Shown: positions 35,718 through 47,317, counted from the stretch's first letter. The stretch: DNA of 64,000 nucleotides from [Phialemoniopsis] sp. UDSM-2020 (GCA_018873225.1 JAEILZ010000002.1:2666001-2730000); one strand, 5' to 3'. Notes: generated by a model from the sequence alone, not told the origin. Numbers and translations are program-made.

Positions 35718-37616
35718 CTACGCAGTCTTTGACTTGTCCTTCGCCCTGGCAGCCTTTGCTGCCGCAACCTCACGATTCACCCTCTCAATCTCGGCTCTGG
35801 CGCCATCCCACTTCTTTCTCTTACCTGTGTCGAATACCCTGAAAAGATGGGGAGTGTAGATACCGTTGAGCAAGAGCTTGCAGAACCTACGGTCATTATA
35901 CCAGAACTTCCAGCCTTTCAGCGTCCACCCCAGATACTCGTCCATCCCAGTCCCCGCTGCCCCATTGGCCCATGCCATCCACTCAGCCTGCCTGACCCAG
36001 CCGGGGATTGCGCTTCCCGTCGCGGCGATCCCGCAGACAAAATCGTGTTGCTTGTCGACGGCGCGTTCCATCTCCGCTTGGGATGGCAACGGGGAGTTTC
36101 CCTTCCAGATCTGCGCCAGCGCCATGGATGCCACGTCGTACATGGGGAACGCGCCGAAGCCGAAGGCCACGCAGCCCATGAAAGCGAGCGAGTCGGGATA
36201 GTCCAGAGAGATGACATTTTGGTAGAGTCTTGGTAGTGGCTTCCCGCGAGATCCTTTTGCTGCGGCCCAGTGCGTTGTTGTGTGCCGAGTAGGGTCAACC
36301 TCGGGGTCGAGAACAGAGAAGCTAGTCCGGTAGCCGGTAGCCCAGATGATGGTGTCGATACCCTCGAGTCGCGTACCGTCGTCGAGTTCAAGCTCGTTGG
36401 GTCCCGCCACGCGCTTGATCCCCGCGACGGAAAGCACGTCGCCTGACTCAAAGCTGGCAATCAGGCTATCAGAGACGATGGGCACGGCGTGTTTGAGGGA
36501 CGGTGCAGGAGAGATCTTCCATTCCGGCCTGATAGTGAAGTTGGAATTCTGCAGCTTTGCCAACATTGCGTTGAAGACCATTTCGTTGAGAGAGGGAAGG
36601 TAGTATTCCATGAAGCCCTGGATGCTTGCGATACGAGCAGTGAGAGTGTGGTCGACGGGAACACCGCCGTTGACTTTGCGGGGCATCTGAACGAGGTGGG
36701 CGTGGTAAGTTGAACGTCCCTAGCCTTGTCGAAAGGGCTACTTACCACTATTGCACCATGATTGTGTGAAAGATAGACCTTTTCGGCCTGTCCAACAAGA
36801 CTGACAGAGGTATCCGCGCCTGTGTTTCCCAGGCCAACGACGACAACCCTTTTGCCTTTGAAGGTCTCCGGCCTTTTTAGGGTCAGTCTACAAGCTAGAA
36901 CAGAACAAAGGACAGAGTTTTGCCAAACCTCTTGAAAGCTCGTGAGTGTAGGCACTCCCCCTCGAAGGTCTCGATTCCTTCTAGCCTTGGAACATGGGGA
37001 CTGCTATTGATGCCGGTAGCAATGACCACCTTGTCAAAGTATTGCTCTTCAGAGCCCTCTACTTCAACGACCCATCTGTTTGCTGCTCTGTCCCTGCTCA
37101 CACGCTTCACAGTCGTGTTCAGACGCAGTCGAGGACCGAGCTCAAAATGCTCAGCATAGCTCTCGAGATACTGTTGCACATTTGCAGAGGTGCAATGGCT
37201 GGGCGTGTCCTCTGGGAATGGGAAGTCTGTGAAACACCCCTGCATTCAGATATTAAAGGTTAGCAACGCAAGGAAGTCTAGTCCTCTTAGATCAATAAAA
37301 TGCTTACCCGCTCTTTTGAGATATTGATAATCGTTGCTACAAATGGTAAGCACAGAGTGGCCGAATCAGCGTCACTCAAGGTCGATGGACGTACTTGGAA
37401 GAACCGACGTCCTGTCATCATCAGTGTAGTGCCATAGCCCGCCGACGAATGGCTCTCTGTCGAAGCCGGTAACGTCGAATCCTTCTTCAAGCAAGTTCTT
37501 GACGGTCACGAGGCCCAGGACACCTGGGATGATGTTAGAACGTTTCCCATTGGACTAGCGGAAGCGGTGAACATGCCGAGCCCAACTACAGCGACTTTGG
37601 ACGGCCCGTCAGCCAT
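35718..37616 (-). CDS. Flavin-containing monooxygenase (FMO family)
   Basis: Six exons (37616-37577, 37523-37395, 37336-37308, 37239-36929, 36872-36746, 36686-35718) encode 534 aa. The enzyme uses FAD and NADPH to oxygenate nitrogen or sulfur atoms of small substrates. The FAD site VVGLGVLG (GxGxxG at residues 12-17) is formed across intron 1. The FMO-type motif FEGECLHSRAFKR is near 157-169. The NADPH site VVGLGNTG is at 182-188, and the family signature WATGYR lies at 327-332. Intron 1 appears to use a GC donor (GCATGT); no GT donor keeps the FAD motif in frame. The protein ends in a basic Ala/Lys-rich tail. Its place next to amine oxidase, amidase and permease fits amine metabolism, but a role on another substrate is equally possible. 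Confidence 0.92.
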
Positions 37617-38770
37617 CTTTAAGGAATGCGGTTATTGGCGCTTCTTCTCGGTGATCTTCTATTCCAGTCGAGACTGGACGGGCGACTACAAAATCAACGT
37701 TGAATCGGAAAACGATTGTGGTGTTTTTGTAGGTCTGCCGCGCGACCCTAGTGTCTCAAACCGACCGCGACACGGCGTAAAAGGACCCCAAGGACAAAAG
37801 GGTTACGAGGCAGTCTTGGCAACAGCCCCTCAAGTGGCACGACTCCTGAGCTTCTCGTTCCGAGAGCATGCTGGGTCCCTTTGCTTGATCTGATTAGATC
37901 AGTGTGCGCAATGCTACTGGCTGTGCGGTGGGCGGGTGGATTCATTCTCTCAGCTCGGAAGACCATCGGCCACGCTAAAGCTACTGCTTCAGCCCTGGAG
38001 TGGGCCAGCCGACCCATTCTGTATGCCTAACCGGATGTTCCGCAAGCAGTTTCTTTCTCAAATTGATCTGCCAAGGGTTTGCAGGCAGCTTGGGGAGCAA
38101 CCGCTTACCATTTCCAGAATTTGCCTAGTTGGTAGAGCATGGAAGCCTCATCAGACCAGCTCACGATCCACACAGCAACTCTGCATGACTAACACCAGCG
38201 CTTACACGCATTCTTCTCTCGAAGGCATACACGAGGGACTCTTGGGAGGTTTGAGAGATAGCAATTTTGGCTTGCAGTTACACGTGGAGTACTTTCATAT
38301 TCTGTGCCTTGCCATATTATGCAATTTATTACAAACAGTTGCGCCTCAAGCGATTCTTGGTTGACTCAAACATTCACGTTTTCATAGCAATAAGCTTTGA
38401 TTGCAGAACCAGAGAATAGTGGTCTACTCAACAAAGTCCAGACTGACAAATGGATCTGATATGACTGGACGCAACATCGCGGTCGCCGGCCGCAACTACG
38501 TGACAAAGCTGACTCAGAGCCGGCGTCAGTTGCGGAAGTTCGGCTACTGAAGCGCTCAAGCACCCGGTTCATCGGGCACCGGAGTCTGACCGTCTCACGC
38601 CGTAAGCATCAATCTCCGTCATCCGAAGCCTCCATCGTCATCAACTCAATGAACTTTGGCCCAGGGAAAAGTGTATTTAAGCCAGCCAAGCCCTCTGCTT
38701 TATGCGCAGGTATAATTCTTTTAGTCCAAAAATCGTCAAAGTGGGAATGTTTAACAGCCCTTTGACCGCA
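37617..38770. other. Intergenic region between divergent FMO and GH79 genes
   Basis: Promoter region for both genes, about 1.1 kb. Frames of about 108-142 codons occur but carry no domain and overlap on both strands. An ATG at 38702 in frame with the GH79 gene gives a possible longer N-terminus. Confidence 0.5.
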
Positions 38771-40646
38771 ATGCAGCTTGCAAGCATCCTGCTATTCCAA
38801 CTGTTGTTGTGCCTTCGTGCTGCAGCTCAGGGCGCCGATCTCACAGCACCTGGGACGCCTCCGCAGGATGCAAGCCAAGTTGTCGACCAGTCTTTCTTGG
38901 GATTCGCCGTGGAATCTTCGAGTTTTCCACTTTTCAACAGCACATTTTCCCAAAATCTCTTTAATGTCTTTCATAACAAGACTGGAGCGCCAGTGATTTT
39001 GCGTGTTGGAGGGACTTCTATGTAAAATGCCCGCTACTAGCCCAAAACGTGCAGTTTTCTAAGCTATCAACTCTTATAGGGACCATAGCATATTCGACAT
39101 GAACCAAGAAGCTGACTGGCTGTTCTCGGATGGGCGAGATGACAAACTACAGTCAAACATCACCTTCGGGAAGCATTGGTTCAGAGGGTTCGACACACTG
39201 AAGAACATAAAGTTCATCCTCGACATACCACTGGCTAGGTACAACCTCACAGATGCTGTCAAATTCACAGAGAAATGTCTGGCAGAGATGGGCAGCATCG
39301 ATAAGCTAGAGGCGCTCGAGATAGGGAACGAGGTCGATGTCTACGATGACCAAAACTGGAGAAACGACAAGACTTGGTCGCCGAGAGTTTATGCGCAGGA
39401 GGTGAAGAAATACATAGACGCAGTGACCAGAAATGTGTCGATGTTCCCAAAGACCGGCAGGATATTCCAAGTTTACGACAAGGGCACCGAGATCGACTGG
39501 CAGACGAAGCCCAGATGGACAATGTGAGCTACTGCCCTCGTCTTCCACTTACGGACCAAAGCGGCAGTACCAGCTTACACTTAATCACAGAGACAACTTC
39601 CTGGGCAATGTGTCTCAAATCATTGACATGTCGAGGGTCAAACAGGTGGCAGAACACTAGTAAGCCATATTGACTCTAACCATGAACAAGTCAAGGCTGA
39701 CATCACGACCACAGCTACCAAGCTCGCGACGCCAAGAATACAGTACAGGGTAAGTTGTGGGTTTCATCGGCTGTATATCTAGCTGACAAACGTACTCGTG
39801 CAGATGGACTGCTGAACCACGCACATACGGTGGACCTGACGTCTGCTCAGTTCAAGCCTGAGATTGGTAACCTCAGCCGGGACTACAAGGACATCAGTTT
39901 CGTTCTAAGCGAAATCGGCAACACGATTGGTAGCAGTGGTGACCAAACCAAGGATGCGCGGCTCGCATCCAGCCTCGGCAGTGCCGTCTGGACTGTAGAC
40001 TGGATGCTGTATGCGATGACTATTGTGAGTACCGGACCTTCCCATATAGGTTGCGAAAGAAATATTATCTACCTTGCAAGTATTCTAACAGAAACTTCCG
40101 CCTCAGAATGTCGACCGCATCAACATGCAGATGGGCCGGAACTTCCCCTTCGCTGCATGGAACCCCAACAACACCCGCGACAGCCGGCCACATCTGCTCG
40201 GCGGCTTCTACGGTCACGTCTTCGTCGCCGATTTCATTGGCAAGAAGGGAAAGCTCAAGGTGGCACAGTTGCCGCAGCCGGCAGGAAAGAAACACATATC
40301 CGCCTATGCCGGCTATCACAGCGGCAGGCTCGCCAAAGTGGCCATCACGAACCAGGAGTTCTGGACAGAGAGTGTGAGTCCGCAGCGACCCAAGGCGACT
40401 GTCAAGGTGAAGTTACAAGGGCTCGCTGGAACGGATGTCCGGAAGGTCAAAGCAAGGAAGCTTTGGGGACCGAACAGCACAGCACTCAAAAACATAACCT
40501 GGGCGGGTCAGGATTGGCCGTATGATGGTGCAAATGGGCCCGGCATGCCCGTGAGCATTCGGGATGACACAGAAATGTTGCCTGTGGAGAATGGCATCTT
40601 AAATGTTACGCTCGAGGCAACGACGGCGGTACTCCTTTCCTGGTGA
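38771..40646 (+). CDS. Secreted glycoside hydrolase family 79 (beta-glucuronidase-like)
   Basis: Six exons (38771-39021, 39080-39523, 39591-39659, 39715-39749, 39804-40024, 40107-40646) encode 519 aa. I start at the third in-frame ATG because it gives a clean signal peptide (MQLASILLFQLLLCLRAAAQ). ATGs at 38702 and 38747 are alternatives that add 23 and 8 residues. The catalytic barrel has ILRVGGTSM, the acid/base Glu near residue 168 in EIGNEVDVY, and a nucleophile Glu near 303 in LSEIGNT. The last exon encodes a beta-sandwich matching the GH79 C-terminal domain, with FPFAAWNPNN and FWTES. Several N-glycosylation sequons occur. Such enzymes release glucuronic acid or 4-O-methylglucuronic acid from proteoglycan or arabinogalactan side chains outside the cell, which fits plant-matter degradation. 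The exact substrate is unknown. Confidence 0.9.
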
Positions 40647-40822
40647 GTGGTGGCTACAAAAAAGGGACAACAAAGGGGGTTCCATGCGAGCATGGTTATC
40701 CCCTGCCTTCTGGGAACCTCATCCACCAACCTCGAATCGTTTTATCCTGCGCAAAAACACGCAGGACTCCTTTCTCTTATTTTATAGCAAGCAGATTAGA
40801 CATCATAATCAATAGGACAACA

Positions 40823-41272
40823 ATGAACCTACTACTTCTCTTACTGTTCGCCTGCGGCGCCCTGCTCGCCCGAGGCGACCCTTCCTGCGGCAAAAGCTCA
40901 ATCAGCCAAACCTGCCAGGACCTAACCCTCGTCGGCCCCGTCGGTCTGGTCGCGACCTGCCGTGACGAACTCGGGCAGTGCTACCGCAGCATGATCCCTT
41001 TGCCTTACTGCCTCGGGGCCCTGCCGAACGGCACCCTCGTCGCGCAGCAAGACGGCTTCTACCACAGGTCATGCACGAGCTGCGCCCTTGACGACGCCTT
41101 TGAATTCTCCTGCCTCTGCCGCGGCGCCAGTGAAAGGACAGTGATCGACTTGAATACAGTGCTCAGCGTCAATATGTGGAACCTGCAGTGTGGTCAGCGG
41201 AAGGGGCACCGTTTAGGCTTTGGACACCTGGGTGGGCGAGGGGGACGAAGGTGCTGGACCTGGGAATGCTAA
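40823..41272 (+). CDS. Secreted cyanovirin-N-like (CVNH) protein
   Basis: A single frame of 149 aa with a strong signal peptide (MNLLLLLLFACGALLARG). The mature part shows the CVNH pattern of two tandem half-repeats: SQTCQDLTLVG...LVATCRDELG, then a long loop, then FEFSCLCRG...TVIDLNTVLSVN. It closes with MWNLQCG, which is where CVNH domains normally end. CVNH domains are small lectins for mannose-type glycans. After LQCG the frame runs another 25 Arg/Gly/Trp-rich residues that look unlike the domain. These could be a true tail, a missed intron or a recent loss of the natural stop. It follows the GH79 gene on the same strand, 176 bp after its stop. The role is unknown. Cysteine content suits extracellular folding. 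Confidence 0.72.
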   Translation: MNLLLLLLFACGALLARGDPSCGKSSISQTCQDLTLVGPVGLVATCRDELGQCYRSMIPLPYCLGALPNGTLVAQQDGFYHRSCTSCALDDAFEFSCLCRGASERTVIDLNTVLSVNMWNLQCGQRKGHRLGFGHLGGRGGRRCWTWEC

Positions 41273-42763
41273 GTCCGTTCAAATGGCGAAAATTGTGGGA
41301 TTACAAGGGATAATTCACGACTAGAATCGATGGCATGGGCTACGAGAAGATGACACGATTGGAAGAGAGAGGATCAATGTATTGCCTATGAATGTCAAGA
41401 CGAAAGCATGCTGCTGCAGCTGTGCGGAGGTAGAAACACAGGCCAAGTGGCAAGAAGACACCGCCTGAGTCACCACCTAGATCGTCCCTCGGTTTCTCCA
41501 AAAGAAAAAAAAAAGTATTTTTTGAGTGTTATTTTGTTTTTATGCGCCGCCTCTCTCCCAAGACGCTGCCTCCCGGGAAGCATTGCCAGCCCAAGAAAGT
41601 AATGTGATGCGTGCTAGGCCGAGAGAAGCTCTTGAGCTGAGATGGCAGCTGGACAGCAACAAGAGCTTCTGTGAGCGCTGCATGTCGCCAGCTGCAAGCA
41701 ATGTTCTTGATATGAATACCAAGACAGTCGTGGTGTGGGCGCTATGAAGCGCCATTGTTGATAACGAAGATGGTCATCGTTGGTTGGAAGTGATGCAAGG
41801 GCCCAGCCATCGCTGCTGGGTGCATCCATTTGTCCTTTGAGAGTTCCCATGATCTCTCCAGCTAACGACAAAGCAGACGGGCAAAAGCCGTGTCTTTGGT
41901 GTCAGCACACATACGTGACAGCTCAGCAACAGGAGCAACACAGCGTTGTCCCAATCGCCAGCTTCTCCTTCGCAACCCCCCAGCCCGAAATAGATACGTC
42001 ATCACAGAACATCGTGATCACATCCGAGATCGACCGTCCATGACCACACGCGGGTCTTAAAACGCCATAAAATCCTGCCGAGGTATCACCAAACGCCATA
42101 AGTCCCTTCTTTTTTATCCGTAAACGCCGTTCGATCCCTTATATACCATCAAACCCCAAGATGCGGAGATGTTTGTCGGTTGCCACGAGCAGAATCTTGC
42201 CAGGAAAGCCACTAGAAGACTGCTGGTGTGAACAACAACAAAAGTCGTGTAGGTCGAGAAGTTTTGTGGAGGGTGGGAGCCGTTGGGGTTGTGGTAATGC
42301 GTCCAAAAAAAGGTATGGCGAGATCTCCAGTAAACTTTCTCGGCTTCCCGCGCCGAATCATTACCGTCGTGCCAGCATGCAAACTCTATGCGGATGAGTG
42401 TTCCCCGGCCGCCGCCTTCGAGTGATGAGGAGTGAGTCATGAAGAGACTCGAGTGTGGGAAGGCAGCAGGGTGGGCGGGGTATGATACAAAGCCAGGAAG
42501 ATGGTGCGCCAAAAATTGGCATTAAGTGCCGGGTAGTGTAGTCGAGCATTCGAGGGGTTGGACTGTGATCTGCCAAAGAAGCAGGTGTCGTGTCGAAAGG
42601 TAAGGTCTCATCCAGTTTGAAATCGACTTGGCGTGGGTAGCGGCAGATAGATCAGAGATTGTAATATGTACATCCAACGTAAAAGCAAAACGCAAAAAGA
42701 ACAAAGCATAGTCATGACATCTTTCGCCCACCAGATCTGCGTTGAGGAGAAATGGGGGCATGA
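41273..42763. other. Intergenic region, CVNH 3' flank and DHH1 3' flank
   Basis: About 1.5 kb between convergent genes. It contains an A-run and T-run around 41500-41525. Overlapping frames of up to 132 codons lie on both strands without family signal. Part of it is likely a long 3' UTR of the helicase gene. No gene called. Confidence 0.5.
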
Positions 42764-44435
42764 CTATGCCTGTGGAGCGGACTGGCTTTGGCCGCGCCCG
42801 CCGCCCCGAGGGCCACCGTAGTTCTGGTTACGCTGGCCCTGGTAGCCGCCCCGACCGCGGCCGCCACGCGAGCCGCCACGGCCACCCTGGTATTGCGAGC
42901 GAGACTGGTTCCAGCCTCCTTGACGTCCGTTGGGGTTTTGGCCATCAAGGGGTTGTTGAGGACGTTGGGACGAGGAGCCTTGAGAGGATGGTTGAGAGCC
43001 CTGCGGCGCGCCGGGCTTGAAGTTGGAGATGGGCCTGGGAATGGACTCGGGGTTCTCGTACACATAGAGACTCTTGTCAATCGTGGCAGGGATGGCCTGG
43101 ATCTCGGTACCGAGATCCCTCTCGATGTTGTACAGGTTGAATCGATCCTCCCAGTTGATCAGGTTGATGGCCAAGCCAAGGTGCCCGTATCGGCCCGAGC
43201 GTCCAATTCGGTGAAGATATGTCTCGGCGTTTTTGGGAAAGTCGAAGTTGATGACGACGTTGACCGCCTGGATGTCAATGCCTCGAGTGAGTAAATCAGA
43301 GCAGACAAGGTTTCGGCAGACACCGTTTCTGAAGTCGTGGAAGACTCGGTTGCGAGCCTGCTGGGCCATCTTGGCATGGCTGTAGAAACACGAGTACCCT
43401 AACTCGGTAATTTTCTTTGCGAGAAGCTCGACGCGGTTCGTTGAGTTGCAGAAAATGATGGACTGGTTGATTTGCAGCTTTGAGAAGAGGGTGTTCAAGC
43501 AGTGAACCTTCTGCTTCTCTTCGACGAAAGCGTAATACTGGGTAATGCCGCGTAGGGTGAGCTCATCCATGAGGTTGATCTCATAGGGGCTGACCATATT
43601 TTTATCTGAGAAATCCTTGACCGAGATGGGGAAGGTGGCGGAGAAAAGCATCACCTGGCGATCCTTGGGGTGGAATTGCAGCAACTGCTCGATGACGGGA
43701 GTGAATTCGATAGAGAGGAGTTTGTCGGCTTCGTCCATGATGAACATGGGGCATTCGCTGAGGTCCGCAACATTCTTGCCGGCCAAGTCGAGGATCCTAC
43801 CTGGTGTGCCCACCACTATGTGAACGGGGTCCTGAAGACGGAGAATGTCGTCCCTCAGGCCGGTACCACCAGTAGTAACCATGACATTGATACCAAGATG
43901 TTTTCCCAGCGTCTTGCACACCTGTGAGGTCTGCATGGCGAGTTCTCGAGTGGGGACGAGAATCAGACATTGGATCTTAGAAACTTTGGGGTTGATCTTT
44001 TCGAGGGCGGGGATGACGAATGCGGCAGTCTTTCCGGTGCCGTTCTTTGCACGTGCTAATATATCGCGGCCTGTCAATGCGACGGGGATGCTCTCTTCTT
44101 GAATGGGAGAAGGCTTTTCGAAGCCAGCCTCAAAGATTCCCATCAAGAGATCCCTCTTGAGGCCAAACTCCTCGAACTCGAGACCCTTGGTGTTTGTGAC
44201 ATCCTGGTAGAGACAAACGGTCAGGAATCTGTCAAGCCCAAAGGACAGACCACAAAGACGTTACTCACCTCGGTTTGTTGCCTCGTGTCCTTAGCCGGCA
44301 GCTTCAAGTTCTTCTTCCAGTCCTCTGGCGAGGCGCCATCGCTGAGTTTGTTAGCGCACTGCTGGAGATGCGAGACCCAGGCACGGGTTACCTCAAGGTT
44401 GCTGCGTTAAGCTTCTCTGCTAGATTGTCCGCCAT
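42764..44435 (-). CDS. DHH1: DEAD-box RNA helicase Dhh1 (DDX6 family)
   Basis: Three exons (44435-44392, 44341-44269, 44203-42764) encode 518 aa. The helicase promotes mRNA decapping and translational repression in cytoplasmic P-bodies. The motifs appear in order: Q-motif FEKPSPIQ, Walker [24 protein letters not shown] (in IMDEADKL), SAT, TRGID and [10 protein letters not shown]. The core is very close to known Dhh1 proteins, with [20 protein letters not shown] before the Q-motif. The C-terminus is a Gln/Gly/Arg-rich, RGG-containing low-complexity tail, as in filamentous fungi, suited to condensate formation and RNA binding. Intron 1 joins AATL to SDGAS; choosing the far acceptor gives the conserved N-terminus, and the nearer AG would leave a 30-nt intron. 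It is divergent from a J-domain gene. Housekeeping gene; expression is likely constitutive. Confidence 0.97.
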
Positions 44436-45336
44436 CGGAGGAGTTTTTGTGCGACGAGTAAGGGCGGTGGTGAAGAAGGAGGGATATATCGGTAGGGCGA
44501 TGCGACTGTCGTCACCCAGAGAGTTTCAGGAAGTGAGGCGCTTGGTTGCTACGTGGCAATGGTCAAACAGTGCCGAATCTCAGCTCTATCTCGAAGATTT
44601 CCCGATTGGAGCTATCGGGAGTGGTTCGCCTAAGGGATACCAGTCCGTCGAAAGGTGGTACCTGGTAAGGGTGCGCCTCGGTTGAGGAGGAGGGCAAGCG
44701 GGGAAGATAAACGGTGGGCTGGTTGTTGCTTGGTCCTAGGGACTGTGCGCGTGAGGCGCAGACTGTTATTGTGGTATCGTTTCGGTGAAAAGAGACAAGT
44801 GTCTGGTGGTTGCGTATCTCGAGACTCGAGTGGTGTCCGCTTAACAAAGACGAAGGAATTGAGAGGGTGAAAGGTTTGTGAGGTTGGTGATTGTGGTGTG
44901 GTTTGTTTTTTCCCTGGCTTGGAAGCTAGGTGGAGGTAGGTCCCAGTGCGTAAAAAGTGACAGGCAAAATGGTGTCGCACGTGACAGAAAGGTGGGATTG
45001 AGCTTGAGGCTGCTGTGAAGTGGAAGAAGTCAATGTCCAGCTGGGCAGCGCAAGGATCCAGTCGTCAACCTGGCAGGGTTCGCACTAAAGATCGAAACCC
45101 AATGGGAAGCAGGGACCACTCGAGCTCTCCACCACCAATTTGGATCCAATCATCATCATCAGGTCACGCCCCTCTCCCGCCGCACTCCGAACGAGATCGG
45201 GTGACATACTTCCCAGGAGGGTAATTCACAATGTCCGGCCCTCACCTTGATTGGTGATTTCCTTTTCTTCGGCAAGGCATCAGGCCCAATTCCTATTTCT
45301 CTACGTACCTACAAGATGCTAGCCAATTGATTCAGT
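44436..45336. other. Divergent promoter region, DHH1 / J-domain gene
   Basis: 900 bp between two starts. Long pyrimidine/purine-biased stretches near both genes are typical of fungal core promoters. No gene or repeat recognised. Confidence 0.5.
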
Positions 45337-46260
45337 ATGTATACCAAGCAGGCTGCTTTACCTTTTTGTTCTTGTTGTCGCATACACCATGGCCGCGCTG
45401 CCGGAAGATCGTCGGTCTCACCGTTGTCAAAATCGCGGCCTTTGAGCAGCACTCGACCTTCAGGACAACAGCATACTACACAACGACGGTCTTTCGCTTC
45501 GGTTCTTCACGGAGACTACCCACACAAACCTAATGAACACCACCGACAGCCTCCACATCGTCTCGGTGACGATGGCCCCCTACAATGGCCGACTTCGAAA
45601 CAGCCCACCCCCTACGAGATCTTCGATCAAGCCAAGGGCGCGCCCTACTCCAAGTCGAGGTTTTATCAGCTGGTGAAGCTATACCACCCCGACCGCCACC
45701 ACCATACCTCGCACGCCGTCTCTCGATCGACCAAACTGGAGAGGTACCGCCTCGTGGTGGCGGCCAATGCGATTCTCTGCGACCCGACGAAGCGCCGCGC
45801 ATACGACCTCTATGGCGCCGGGTGGAATGGGCAAAAGGACATGAACAACACATACCGCGAGGCCGAGAAAGCATGGCGCCAGCAGGCCGGCTCGGCCGCC
45901 CACAACGCCACATGGGAAGACTGGGAGCAGTGGCACGAGCAGAGGCACGGCAAGAAGAAACAAGAGCCGGTATTCATGTCCAACGGACTCTTCGCAGCCG
46001 CTATTGTGGCTCTAATCAGCATCGCCCTATGGGGCAGGGCAACGACAGCTGGGAAGCGTTCAATGGATTATATCGAAATGCAGCAGGAACAGAACAGAAA
46101 GCTAAGTCGGGATCTCCGGGCGCAACAATTTCTCACAGCTCCCCTGACCAGGGAAGACCGGGTCGATAACTTCATTCGACAACGAGAAGGCTCTCCGTAT
46201 GAGCCACGCCAGCTGCCGGGGCATGTCGAAGAAAGCGAGGAGCCCGAGAAGCATAACTAA
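45337..46260 (+). CDS. J-domain (DnaJ-type) protein with C-terminal membrane segment
   Basis: A single exon of 307 aa. The N-terminus is rich in Arg, Ser and Thr with few acidic residues over about 60 residues, which suits a mitochondrial targeting peptide. A J domain follows at about residues 90-160: TPYEIFDQ, then FYQLVKLYHPDRH with the HPD motif that activates Hsp70 ATPase. ILCDPTKRRAYDLYG closes the domain. Near residue 210 is one hydrophobic helix (LFAAAIVALISIALWG), followed by a charged, coiled-coil-like tail. This layout matches small mitochondrial J-proteins anchored in a membrane. The Hsp70 partner and the client are unknown. The start is the ATG closest to the targeting-like segment; no other upstream ATG is in frame. 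Confidence 0.85.
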   Translation: MYTKQAALPFCSCCRIHHGRAAGRSSVSPLSKSRPLSSTRPSGQQHTTQRRSFASVLHGDYPHKPNEHHRQPPHRLGDDGPLQWPTSKQPTPYEIFDQAKGAPYSKSRFYQLVKLYHPDRHHHTSHAVSRSTKLERYRLVVAANAILCDPTKRRAYDLYGAGWNGQKDMNNTYREAEKAWRQQAGSAAHNATWEDWEQWHEQRHGKKKQEPVFMSNGLFAAAIVALISIALWGRATTAGKRSMDYIEMQQEQNRKLSRDLRAQQFLTAPLTREDRVDNFIRQREGSPYEPRQLPGHVEESEEPEKHN

Positions 46261-47317
46261 CAAATACACTCAACTCAACCTGAATCAACATGCGATCCAC
46301 CAACGTGCTTCTTTGTCCCGTCGTGTATTAGCAGGCTCTAAAGAGCCACAGTTTCCCATCGTCCCAAGCCAGAATGTCTGGCACAACCTTAACAAGACCG
46401 GCTCCATCATGGGTAAAGCATTCGCTCAGGAGCGGTTTAGAGAATCTCGGGGCAGAGGTAGCGATTCGTATTCCGGATGGAATGAGAGCCAAACACCATG
46501 GTGTATAAGAGGTCGAATAGCCCAATTTCAATGTCAATTGTACTCACCAAAGCTGATGGCCAAGGTCGCTGGCTACCATGGTCCATCCCACGGCACGCTG
46601 GGAGCGGCGGCATTGTAGGATATCGTGCGCAGTCAGCAAGACTAGCCCGCCTGTTTCGTCTTGAACACACGATCCATGGGGAGGACCATTGCATTTGTCC
46701 TTCAGGGCAGCCTGACCCTGAAAGAGTCACTGATGAAGTGAAGCGAAGAGACGAGAGAATCCAACACTGGCAGGACGAAATTGGATTACTCCTCACTGGA
46801 GACTACTTGTGGGGCGCCGGCCAGTGCCTCTCGCTTTCACCACGTGCTCTAAGAACGAGGGAATCTAATCCCTACCCAGTCCTCGTTCATATCAACCTCA
46901 CTCCCCTCCAGTACGAGAATGGGGATAGGTGCAGCGTTTCGACGCATTAGGAAAAAACATCAGAACCAAAGCTCGTGTCGAGAACAAGGCCCGCCTCCCG
47001 CGCAACTACGTCAGGATGTCGGCGCTATCACCTCGATGCTGCTGCTTTTCGGTGTTAACCGGAGGGAGTGGAGCTCTCGTGGGGATTGGACAGAGGCGAC
47101 CAAGCTAACAATCAAGCTACGGAACGCCATTGTAGCTCAAGTACTTTATCCCACCAAGCTAACTATCTCCGATCCATGAGTATCCCCCACCTGAAATCAC
47201 CGATGTAAATCATCTACCTATAAAAGCCATCCGACCAGCTTGCTCACAATTCAACAACCACGAGCTACAAACAGATCTCCTCGAACTCAGCCTCAACTTA
47301 CAACTTAGTCAGACACC
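46261..47317. other. Intergenic region between J-domain and AKR genes
   Basis: About 1 kb, both neighbours on the plus strand. A 150-codon plus-strand frame (46498-46950) overlaps a 119-codon frame on the minus strand. Neither shows a domain. The last 120 bp hold a probable core promoter of the next gene (CTATAAAAG-like box at about 47218-47226). Confidence 0.5.
47218..47226 (+). promoter_or_regulatory. TATA-like box of the AKR gene
   Basis: The word CTATAAAAG lies about 95 bp before the ATG of the aldo-keto reductase gene. It is followed by a pyrimidine-containing leader. This agrees with a TATA box and a short 5' UTR. Word match only. Confidence 0.45.

Noticed and set aside
38702..38770. 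Longer GH79 N-terminus from the ATG at 38702
   Set aside because: Adds a polar stretch in front of an excellent signal peptide; kept as an alternative only.
42114..42512. 132-codon minus-strand frame in the CVNH-DHH1 gap
   Set aside because: Overlaps comparable frames on both strands, starts without convincing context and shows no domain or signal; likely within 3' flanking sequence.
44362..44391. 30-nt intron at the first CAG acceptor in DHH1
   Set aside because: Shorter than fungal introns usually are, and it would add residues absent from Dhh1 relatives; the acceptor ending at 44342 gives the conserved N-terminus.
46498..46950. 150-codon plus-strand frame upstream of the aldo-keto reductase
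   Set aside because: No recognisable motif, a competing minus-strand frame, and no splice extension that yields a protein.
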